NCBI GenBank assembly: GCA_035760645.1
Contig: DASTSO010000036.1
Span: forward strand, 1-17,933
Source: DASSTY01 sp035760645
Lineage (GTDB): Bacteria; Gemmatimonadota; Gemmatimonadetes; Gemmatimonadales; GWC2-71-9
DNA: 17,933 bases
Direction: 5' to 3'
The notes under the pieces are model-generated. The model ran no database searches, was not told where the DNA came from, and saw only the letters and a list, made by a program, of their open reading frames with translations. Shown here in pieces: positions 6,865 to 12,823 of the stretch; within the stretch, counting starts at the first letter, position 1; each line of letters opens with the position of its first letter. The position numbers and the translations under genes are program-made.

Positions 6865-7404
6865 TCATCCCTCGCGCGCCCGCTTCGCCCGCTCGCGGTG
6901 CTCGCGCGCGCGCTCGTAGCGCTCGCGCTCCTCGAGCGTCTCGGGCCGCAGCCGCGGCACCCGGTGCGGCCGCCCCTGCTCGTCGATCGCCACGAAGACG
7001 ACGTGCGCCGTGTGCGTGTGGCGCCGCTCGCCGGTGTGCACCGCCTCGGCGTAGACCTCGACGGTGATGTCCATCGAGCTGTTGCCGACGAAGTCCACCG
7101 TGGCCGAGCAGATGACGAGCTCGCCCAGGTGGATCGGCTCGCGGAAGTCCACCCGGTCGATGCTCGCCGTCACCGCCGGCCCGCCGGCGTGGCGGATCGC
7201 GGCGACCGCCGCGGCCTGGTCCACCAGCGACATCAGCTCGCCGCCGAAGAGGTCGCCCAGGACGTTCTGCATCTGCGGCATGACGAGCGTCGTCAGCTCG
7301 GCGCGGCTGTAGCTCATCGCCCGCGAGTCGGGCACCGCGCGGTGCTCGCCGGTATCGGGCATCCAGACGCGGCCCCGGTTGAGGCCGCTCGAGGGAGAGG
7401 TCAT
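6865..7404 (-). CDS. Acyl-CoA thioesterase (hotdog fold, YciA/BFIT-like)
   Basis: Predicted to hydrolyse acyl-CoA to free acid and CoA. The hotdog core starts near residue 30. It shows MPQMQNVLGDLFGGELMSLV (42-61) with the conserved Asn, Asp51 and GG and the helix Asp62, then AVTASIDRVDFREPIHLGEL, and ends with HTAHVVFVAIDEQGRP. The C-terminus is a highly charged helix (about 154-179). The first ATG (7404) lies 16 bases past the nadE stop but has no ribosome site. ATGs at residues 15 or 30 are possible, and residue 30 would match the family N-terminus better. Total length is 179 residues from the first ATG. Confidence 0.92.
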   Translation of the reverse strand: MTSPSSGLNRGRVWMPDTGEHRAVPDSRAMSYSRAELTTLVMPQMQNVLGDLFGGELMSLVDQAAAVAAIRHAGGPAVTASIDRVDFREPIHLGELVICSATVDFVGNSSMDITVEVYAEAVHTGERRHTHTAHVVFVAIDEQGRPHRVPRLRPETLEERERYERAREHRERAKRAREG

Positions 7405-7420
7405 CGCGTCTCGGGGGAAA

Positions 7421-9322
7421 TCAGTAGTCGACCGGCCGGAGGTAGTACTCGCCGATCGCGGTCTGGCTCACCATCGCCACCGTGGGGAGCCGGCGCTTCC
7501 AGTGGGTGCCGGCGAGCCGGCGGCGCACCAGCTCCACCTCCGGCGCGGTGTAGCCCAGCGCTTCGATCGCCGCGGGCTCGTAGCCCAGCAGCAGCCAGTG
7601 GAGGATGTGGTCGGCCTTGGGATAGCTGATGCCGAAGTCGCCCTCGTCGGTCTGGCCCTGGATGAGGTCGGCGCTCGCCGGCTTGGTGACGATCGGCTCG
7701 GGCACGCCCACGTGGCGCGCCAGCGCCCAGACCTGCGTCTTGAGGAGGTCGCCGATCGGGTTCACCGGTGGGCTGTCGTCGGCGTGCCAGGTGAAGTAGC
7801 CGAAGAGCCGCTCGGTCTTGTTGCCCGTGCCGAGCGGCAGCGTGCCCAGTTCGGCCGAGAGGTCGAAGAGCGTCGTCATGCGCACGCGCGCCATGATGTT
7901 GCCGAGCCGGCCGGGGGGCACGCTGCCGTCGCCCGCTGCGCCGCTCGCGGCGCCGCTCGCGGCGCCGCTCCCCGCGATGGCGCGCGCGAGCCCGTCCACC
8001 GCGTCGCTGATGTCCACGGTGCGACAGCGCACCCCGAGCGCGTCGACGACGAGCTGCGCATGGGCCAGACTCTCGGGGCTCGACGTCCGGTACGGCAGCC
8101 GCACCGCGAGCACGTTCTCCGGCCCGAGCGCTTCGGCCGCGAGCCAGGTGACGAGCGCGCTGTCCACCCCGCCCGACAGCCCCACGACGGCCTGCGTGAA
8201 CCCCCGTCGCCGCTGCACCTCGTCGCGGATGAACGCCACGAGCCAGCGCCGGGTGAGCTCGCCGTCGATCGCGAGCGGGTCGTAGTCGGGGTGGGTGCGC
8301 GCGAAGATGGGGGCGAGGACGGGACGGCGGGACGGCGGGACGGCGGACACGGCGCTCCCCGCGGCCGAGCCGCTCCGCGCGCCGGCGCCCCCGCCCGCCG
8401 TCCCGCCGTCCCGCCGTCCCGCCGCCGTGCCGCTCCAGCGCCGCGCCGCGTGCAGCGACCCCAGCAGGTGCGGCAGCCGCATCTCGAGGTCGGCGAGGAG
8501 CGGGAGGTCGGCGCGGGCGCGGGTGATCTCGTCGAGGTCGAGCGCCACCTCGAGCGTGGCCTCGTCGAAGGTCGGCGCGCGGGCGAGCAGGTCGCCGCGG
8601 GGACCGGCCAGGAGCGAGCCGCCGACGAACGCCTTCCCGCCCTCGAAGCCGACGAGCTGCGCGAGCGCGACGTAGACGCCGTGCTCGCCGGCGACGTCCT
8701 GCGCCAGGAGCTCCCAGCGGGCGAGGCTGCCGGGACGGTGCGCGTCGGGGTCGACCGAGCCCGGATGGATGCCCCGGGCCGGGCTCGCGCTCGGCACGAT
8801 CAGGAGCTGCGCGCCGTCGAGGGCGGCGAGCATCGGCATGAACGAGTGCCACACGTCCTCGCAGATGAGGAGCGCGGCGCGGCCCCAGCGGGTGTCGAAC
8901 GCCTGCACCGAGCGCCCCGCCTCCACGAAGCGCTCCTCGTCGAAGACGCCGTAGGTGGGGAGGAACACCTTGCGGTGCACGTGCCGGACGCCGGCGTCGG
9001 CGCCGCCCAGCGCGGCGTAGAGGGCGGAGTTGTGGAACCGGTTCTGCCAGACCTCGTAGAAGCCGAGGGCCACGTCCAGCGGCGGCGCGCCGCTCTCGGC
9101 GTGCACCCGCGCGAGGTCGTCGAAGAGCCGCTCGGCCGGCAGCGCGAGCTCGCGCACCCCGCCTTCGACGAAGTAGCCGGTCAGGGCGCTCTCGGGGAGG
9201 ACGAGCAGCTCGGGCGGCGCGGCGGCGCGGCCGAGGGAGCGGAAGAGGGCGCCGAGGCGCGCGAGGTTCTCGGCGTAGGCCCCCTTGCGGGGCCGGAGCT
9301 GGGCGATGGCGAGACGCGGCAT
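7421..9322 (-). CDS. nadE: Glutamine-dependent NAD+ synthetase with linker insertion
   Basis: Converts deamido-NAD to NAD using ATP and glutamine. The nitrilase-type glutaminase domain (about 1-285) has E44 in LVLPESALTGY, K118 in RKVFLPTYG and C154 in LICEDVWHS. The synthetase domain (about 338-633) has the PP-loop SGGVDS (383-388), LPLGTGNKTER, and GDFGISYPKADHILHWLLLG. ATG at 9322 is chosen because the fold starts at once (MPRLAIAQLRP); GTG 9379 and ATG 9373 lie upstream in frame. Between the domains, residues about 296-335 are low-complexity Gly/Ala/Arg (AGRRDGG), written by an inverted octamer repeat. A second insertion, GSGAASGAASGAAG (451-464), comes from a 12-base tandem repeat. All catalytic residues remain. 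It heads the minus-strand operon. Confidence 0.95.
   Translation of the reverse strand: MPRLAIAQLRPRKGAYAENLARLGALFRSLGRAAAPPELLVLPESALTGYFVEGGVRELALPAERLFDDLARVHAESGAPPLDVALGFYEVWQNRFHNSALYAALGGADAGVRHVHRKVFLPTYGVFDEERFVEAGRSVQAFDTRWGRAALLICEDVWHSFMPMLAALDGAQLLIVPSASPARGIHPGSVDPDAHRPGSLARWELLAQDVAGEHGVYVALAQLVGFEGGKAFVGGSLLAGPRGDLLARAPTFDEATLEVALDLDEITRARADLPLLADLEMRLPHLLGSLHAARRWSGTAAGRRDGGTAGGGAGARSGSAAGSAVSAVPPSRRPVLAPIFARTHPDYDPLAIDGELTRRWLVAFIRDEVQRRRGFTQAVVGLSGGVDSALVTWLAAEALGPENVLAVRLPYRTSSPESLAHAQLVVDALGVRCRTVDISDAVDGLARAIAGSGAASGAASGAAGDGSVPPGRLGNIMARVRMTTLFDLSAELGTLPLGTGNKTERLFGYFTWHADDSPPVNPIGDLLKTQVWALARHVGVPEPIVTKPASADLIQGQTDEGDFGISYPKADHILHWLLLGYEPAAIEALGYTAPEVELVRRRLAGTHWKRRLPTVAMVSQTAIGEYYLRPVDY
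7940..7975. repeat. 12-base tandem repeat inside nadE
   Basis: About two and a half copies of a 12-base unit of the form GCGCCGCTCGCG lie within the synthetase domain of nadE and encode GAAS repeats near residues 452-463. The frame is kept because the unit is a multiple of three. The position precedes GRLGNIMARVRM, so the insert probably sits in a surface loop. Confidence 0.6.
8320..8421. repeat. CCGCCGTC octamer inverted repeat inside nadE (copy 2)
   Basis: A perfect 27-base inverted repeat has its left arm at 8320-8346 and its right arm at 8395-8421, with a 48-base spacer. Each arm is three copies of an octamer (CCGCCGTC on one strand, GACGGCGG on the other) plus CCG. It lies in the linker between the two enzymatic domains of nadE and is read through in frame. 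The same octamer occurs at the end of mutY and after crcB, so this is a dispersed element rather than a chance low-complexity tract. Confidence 0.85.
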
Positions 9323-9401
9323 GAGTCCCGGTAATGTAAGCGCATCCCCGAGCTGGGCGAGGGATGCGTCCATCGGCACCGGGGCTTAAGTTGCAGCACC
9401 C
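9323..9401. promoter_or_regulatory. Divergent nadE/crcB control region with hairpin
   Basis: These 79 bases separate the nadE start (minus) from the crcB start (plus) and must hold both promoters if the chosen nadE start is right. An 8-bp perfect stem, CGCATCCC (9341-9348) with GGGATGCG (9361-9368), encloses a 12-base loop. AT-richer spots that could be -10 boxes are TACATT on the minus strand just before nadE and TAAGTT on the plus strand just before crcB. No matching -35 boxes are convincing. Neither gene has a good ribosome site, so very short leaders are possible. Confidence 0.35.
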
Positions 9402-9791
9402 ATGATCTGGTACATCGCCTTCGGCAGCGCGGTGGGCGGGGCGGGCCGCTACCTCCTCGGCACCACCCTGCAGCGCCTCGCGGGGACCACCTTCCCCGTC
9501 GGGACGCTCGTCATCAACATCCTGGGCTCCTGCGTCCTCGGCTTCCTGGTGCGCTGGGCCGCCGACTCGACGGCGGTGACGCCCGAGGCGCGCGCCCTCC
9601 TCACCACCGGCTTCTGCGGCGGCTTCACCACCTTCTCCACCTTCAGCGCGGAGACGGTGGCGCTGCTCGAGGACGGCGACTGGGGGCGCGCCGCGCTCTA
9701 CGTCGCCGCGAGCGTGGGGCTCGCGCTCGCCGGCACGATGCTGGGGATCGCCGCGGCGCGCGAGCTGGGGGCGTGGCGGCGGGCGGTGTGA
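9402..9791 (+). CDS. crcB: Fluoride channel/exporter CrcB (Fluc)
   Basis: Dual-topology inner-membrane channel that lets fluoride leave the cell. The 129-residue protein has the usual four hydrophobic segments (about 2-20, 33-52, 64-88, 97-119). It also has the family marks GGAGRYLLG, GTLVINILGSC (N39) and GFCGGFTTFSTFS (70-82), the last containing the Phe box residues and the central sodium-site loop. Family knowledge: it works as an antiparallel dimer. ATG 9402 is the only start fitting the family, though no ribosome site is visible. No fluoride riboswitch is recognised upstream. A DUF190 gene follows, a frequent partner of crcB. Confidence 0.95.
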   Translation: MIWYIAFGSAVGGAGRYLLGTTLQRLAGTTFPVGTLVINILGSCVLGFLVRWAADSTAVTPEARALLTTGFCGGFTTFSTFSAETVALLEDGDWGRAALYVAASVGLALAGTMLGIAAARELGAWRRAV

Positions 9792-9834
9792 CGGACGGGA
9801 CGGCGGGACGGCGGGAGGTAAAGCGGCGGGAGGC
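9790..9834 (+). repeat. GGGACGGC octamer array, single arm (copy 3)
   Basis: Immediately after (and touching) the crcB stop there is a run of GACGGACGGGACGGCGGGAC-type octamers, decaying into GGGAGGTAAAGCGGCGGGAGGCGG. Unlike copies 1 and 2 there is no inverted partner. The last G-rich unit supplies the GGAGG ribosome site of the DUF190 gene, six bases before its ATG. The element therefore seems to be part of a working intergenic region. Confidence 0.65.
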
Positions 9835-9839
9835 GGACT

Positions 9840-10184
9840 ATGCACGGGCTGCGGGGCGAGCGCACGCTGATGCGCATCCACATCGGCGAGCGGGACAAGT
9901 GGGAGGGCCGGCCCCTCTACGAGGCGATCGTGCGGCTCCTGCGCGACCGGCACTACGCCGGGGCCACGGTGCTCCGCGCCGTCATGGGCTTCGGCGCGAG
10001 CGCGCATCTGCGCACCGAGAAGGTCCTCGATCTCTCGCTCGACCTGCCGATCGTCGTCGAGTGCGTCGAGACCGCGGAGCGCATCCAGGCGATCCTCCCC
10101 GAGCTCGACCGCATGATCGGCGGCGGGCTCATCACCCTCGAGCGGGTGGACGTGATCACCTACCGGCCCGGCGAGCCGCACTAA
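9840..10184 (+). CDS. DUF190 family protein (PII-like fold)
   Basis: The 114-residue protein matches DUF190: MRIHIGERDKWEGRPLYEAI, VLRAVMGFGASAHLRTEKVL, LSLDLPIVVECVETAERI and a final MIGGGLITLERVDVITYR. The family has a ferredoxin-like/PII-type fold and is often encoded next to crcB. A regulatory or fluoride-linked role is suspected but not established. ATG 9840 has GGAGG six bases upstream. Residue M11 is a possible later start and is closer to the usual family N-terminus. It is cotranscribed with crcB (48-base gap). Confidence 0.9.
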   Translation: MHGLRGERTLMRIHIGERDKWEGRPLYEAIVRLLRDRHYAGATVLRAVMGFGASAHLRTEKVLDLSLDLPIVVECVETAERIQAILPELDRMIGGGLITLERVDVITYRPGEPH

Positions 10185-10212
10185 CGGCCGCACTAACCAA
10201 GGAGATCCTCCG

Positions 10213-10677
10213 ATGGCCACGACCTACGACGCGATCCAGGGGACGGTGAACGCCACCCAGGCGCTGCCGAACCTCGTCACCGGCGGCCAGCCCGGCCGCG
10301 CGCAGCTCGAGGCCTTCAAGGCCGCGGGCGGCGAAGTCGTCCTCGACCTGCGCGACCCGATGGAGCCGCGCGACTTCGACGAGCCCGCCACCGCGCGCGC
10401 CCTGGGGCTCGAGTACGAGAACGTCCCGGTGCGCCCCGGCGCCGCCGACGACGCGGTGCTCGAGCGCATCCTCGCGGTGCTGCGGCAGAACGCGGGCCGC
10501 CAGGTCCTGCTCCACTGCGCCAGCGCCAACCGCGTCGGCGGCGCGCTGATCCCCCACCTCATGCTCGACCACGGCCTGAGCGAGGACGGCGCCGTCCAGC
10601 AGGCGATGCGCATCGGCCTCCGCAGTCCCGAGTTCCTGCAGTGGGGGCTGGATTACGCGCATCGGCACGCGAAGTAG
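10213..10677 (+). CDS. Phosphatase-like protein (DUF442 / DSP-fold)
   Basis: The 154-residue protein has NLVTGGQPGRAQLEAFKAAG near the N-terminus, VVLDLRDPMEPRDFDEPA in the middle and the cysteine-phosphatase loop HCASANRVGG, with C102 and R108 (CX5R). This pattern fits the DUF442 family, known from the beta-lactamase hydrolase-like (Blh) proteins and related to dual-specificity phosphatases. Phosphatase activity is plausible since the Cys and Arg are both present; the substrate is unknown. The ribosome site AAGGAG lies eight bases before ATG. It follows the DUF190 gene by 28 bases in the same direction. Confidence 0.85.
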   Translation: MATTYDAIQGTVNATQALPNLVTGGQPGRAQLEAFKAAGGEVVLDLRDPMEPRDFDEPATARALGLEYENVPVRPGAADDAVLERILAVLRQNAGRQVLLHCASANRVGGALIPHLMLDHGLSEDGAVQQAMRIGLRSPEFLQWGLDYAHRHAK

Positions 10678-10699
10678 GTTCACCCTCACCCGGTCTTCC

Positions 10700-12724
10700 A
10701 TGAAACGCATCTCCGTTCTGACCCTCGCGGGGGCGCTCGCCCTCGCGCCGGTGGCGGCGACGGCCCAACAGGCGAAGCCGATCGACCCGGCCAACGTGGA
10801 CACCACCTGTGCGGCGTGCCAGGACTTCTTCCGCTACGCCAACGGCGGCTGGCTGAAGCGCGCGACGATCCCCGCCGACCAGTCGCGCTGGGGAAGCTTC
10901 GACGAGCTCTACCAGAACAACCTCGCCGCGCTCCGGGCCACGCTCGAGGACGCCGCGGCGGGCCGACTGAAGGACGCCGACGGCCGCATGCTCGGCGCCT
11001 TCTACGGCAGCTGCATGGACTCGACGGCGATCGACCGCGCCGGCGCCCGGCCGCTCCAGCCCTGGTTCCGCGAGATCGCCGCGGTGCGGGACCGTGCGGC
11101 GCTCGTCCCTGCGCTCGCCCGCCTCCACGCCGAGGGCTTCGGCGCCGGCTTCGGCTTCCGCGCCGGCTCGGACGACAAGAACAGCGAGCGCGTGATCGCC
11201 ACGCTCTCGCAGGGCGGGCTCGGGCTCCCCGACCGCGACTACTACACGAAGACCGACTCCGCCTCGGGGACGCTCCGCGCGAAGTACGTCGCGCACCTCA
11301 CGGCGATGTTCCGCCTCGCCGGCGACGACGCGGCCACGGCCGCGCGCGCGGCCGCCGACGTCGTGGCGCTCGAGACGGCCATGGCGCAGGCGTCCATGAC
11401 GCGCACCGAGCGCCGCAACCCCGACTCGACCTACCACCTGATGCCGGTGAGCGCGCTGGCGCAGACCGCGCCCAACATCGCCTGGCCCGCGTTCTTCGCC
11501 GGCGCCGGGGTCAAGGAGGTGGCGGAGGTGAACGTGCGGCAGCCGCGCTTCGTCGCCGCGTTCGACTCGCTCGTCGCCGCCGCGCCGCTCGACGCCTGGC
11601 GCTCCTACCTGCGCTGGCGGGTGATCCAGGCGATGGCCCCGACGCTCTCCACGCCGTTCGTGCGGCAGGACTTCGCCTTCAACTCGACCACGCTGCGCGG
11701 CGTCGCCGAGATGCAGCCGCGCTGGAAGCGCTGCGTGCGCGCCACCGACGCCAACCTCGGCGAGGTCCTCGGCAAGGCGTACGTGAAGACGCACTTCACG
11801 CCCGAGGCCAAGGCGCGCGCGCTCGCGATGGTGCGGAACATCCAGGCCGAGTTCCGCGCGCGCCTCGCCGCCCTCACGTGGATGAGCCCGGCGACGAAGG
11901 CCAGGGCCGCGGCCAAGCTCGACGCGATCGTCAACAAGATCGGCTATCCCGACAAGTGGCGCGACTACGCCGGGCTCACCGTCACGCGCGCGAGCTACGC
12001 CGAGAACGTGCGGCGGGTGGCCGCCTTCGAGACCCGGCGCAACTACGCCAAGCTCGGCAAGCCGCTCGACCGCACCGAGTGGGGGATGACGCCGCCGACG
12101 GTGAACGCCTACTACAGCGCGTCGCTCAACGAGATCGTCTTCCCCGCGGGCATCATGCAGCCGCCGTTCTTCGACCCCAAGGCGGACGACGCGGTGAACT
12201 ACGGCGGCATGGGCGCGGTGATCGGCCACGAGATCACGCACGGCTTCGACGACCAGGGCCGCAAGTACGACGCGAAGGGCAACCTGAGCGGCTGGTGGTC
12301 GGACGAGGACTCGCGGCAGTTCGACGCGCGGGCGCAGGTGGTGGTGGACCAGTTCTCGGGCTACACCGTGCTCGACTCGCTGCACGTCAACGGCCGGCTC
12401 ACCCTGGGCGAGAACCTCGCCGACCTGGGCGGCCTCACCATCGCCTACGGCGCCTACCGCCGCTCGCTCGAGGGCAAGGGCGAGCCGGCGCCGATCGACG
12501 GCTTCACCGGCGACCAGCGCTTCTTCCTCGCCTGGGCCCAGATCTGGCGCCAGGTGGTGCGGCCCGAGACGTCGCGCCTCCTCGTCGCCACCGACCCGCA
12601 CTCGCCGGGGGAGTTCCGCACCAACGGCCCGCTCAGCAACCTCCCCGCCTTCCACCGCGCGTTCGGCTGCAAGCCGGGCGACCCGATGGTCCGCAGCGAC
12701 AGCCTGCAGGCGCAGGTCTGGTGA
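10700..12724 (+). CDS. Secreted M13 family metallopeptidase (neprilysin-like)
   Basis: Zinc endopeptidase of the neprilysin/PepO family. The 674-residue precursor begins with a signal peptide (MKRISVLTLAGALALAPVAA, cleavage likely after TAQ near 23). The N-terminal M13 domain follows (QDFFRYANGGWL, IPADQSRWGSF). The catalytic domain has the substrate-binding NAYYS (N469-A470-Y471-Y472-S473), the zinc motif HEITH (H510, E511, H514), the third ligand E571 in GENLADLGG, and a normal end (FGCKPGDPMVRSDS...VW). It is full length with all active-site residues and is expected in the periplasm or outside. The ATG lies 22 bases after the phosphatase-like gene with no strong ribosome site. Its transcript ends at the hairpin at 12763-12796. 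Confidence 0.95.
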   Translation: MKRISVLTLAGALALAPVAATAQQAKPIDPANVDTTCAACQDFFRYANGGWLKRATIPADQSRWGSFDELYQNNLAALRATLEDAAAGRLKDADGRMLGAFYGSCMDSTAIDRAGARPLQPWFREIAAVRDRAALVPALARLHAEGFGAGFGFRAGSDDKNSERVIATLSQGGLGLPDRDYYTKTDSASGTLRAKYVAHLTAMFRLAGDDAATAARAAADVVALETAMAQASMTRTERRNPDSTYHLMPVSALAQTAPNIAWPAFFAGAGVKEVAEVNVRQPRFVAAFDSLVAAAPLDAWRSYLRWRVIQAMAPTLSTPFVRQDFAFNSTTLRGVAEMQPRWKRCVRATDANLGEVLGKAYVKTHFTPEAKARALAMVRNIQAEFRARLAALTWMSPATKARAAAKLDAIVNKIGYPDKWRDYAGLTVTRASYAENVRRVAAFETRRNYAKLGKPLDRTEWGMTPPTVNAYYSASLNEIVFPAGIMQPPFFDPKADDAVNYGGMGAVIGHEITHGFDDQGRKYDAKGNLSGWWSDEDSRQFDARAQVVVDQFSGYTVLDSLHVNGRLTLGENLADLGGLTIAYGAYRRSLEGKGEPAPIDGFTGDQRFFLAWAQIWRQVVRPETSRLLVATDPHSPGEFRTNGPLSNLPAFHRAFGCKPGDPMVRSDSLQAQVW

Positions 12725-12762
12725 GCGGCCGGCACACGCCGAGCGCTCGAGCCTGAGGGAAA

Positions 12763-12796
12763 CGACGAGGGGCGACCATCCGGTCGCCCCTCGTCG
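12763..12796. terminator. Bidirectional hairpin terminator
   Basis: A perfect 15-bp stem, CGACGAGGGGCGACC (12763-12777) with its complement (12782-12796), has a four-base loop ATCC. It lies between the convergent M13 peptidase gene (ends 12724) and DUF4384 gene (ends 12824), so it can stop transcripts from both sides. The T run is poor on both strands (CATT on plus, TTTCC on minus), as is common in very GC-rich genomes. Confidence 0.85.
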
Positions 12797-12823
12797 CATT
12801 CGGGTGCCGTGGGCGCGCCGCGC

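Noticed and set aside
7379..9334. 651-codon plus-strand frame opposite nadE
   Set aside because: Low-complexity Arg/Ala/Val/His composition with no motif; nadE on the minus strand has full catalytic motifs.
9341..9401. Possible fluoride riboswitch before crcB
   Set aside because: A simple 8-bp hairpin is present, but I cannot match the conserved pseudoknot sequence pattern of the fluoride (crcB) motif and the leader is very short.
10559..12799. 746-codon minus-strand frame opposite the M13 peptidase
   Set aside because: Antisense shadow; the plus strand carries signal peptide, HEITH and ENLADLGG motifs.
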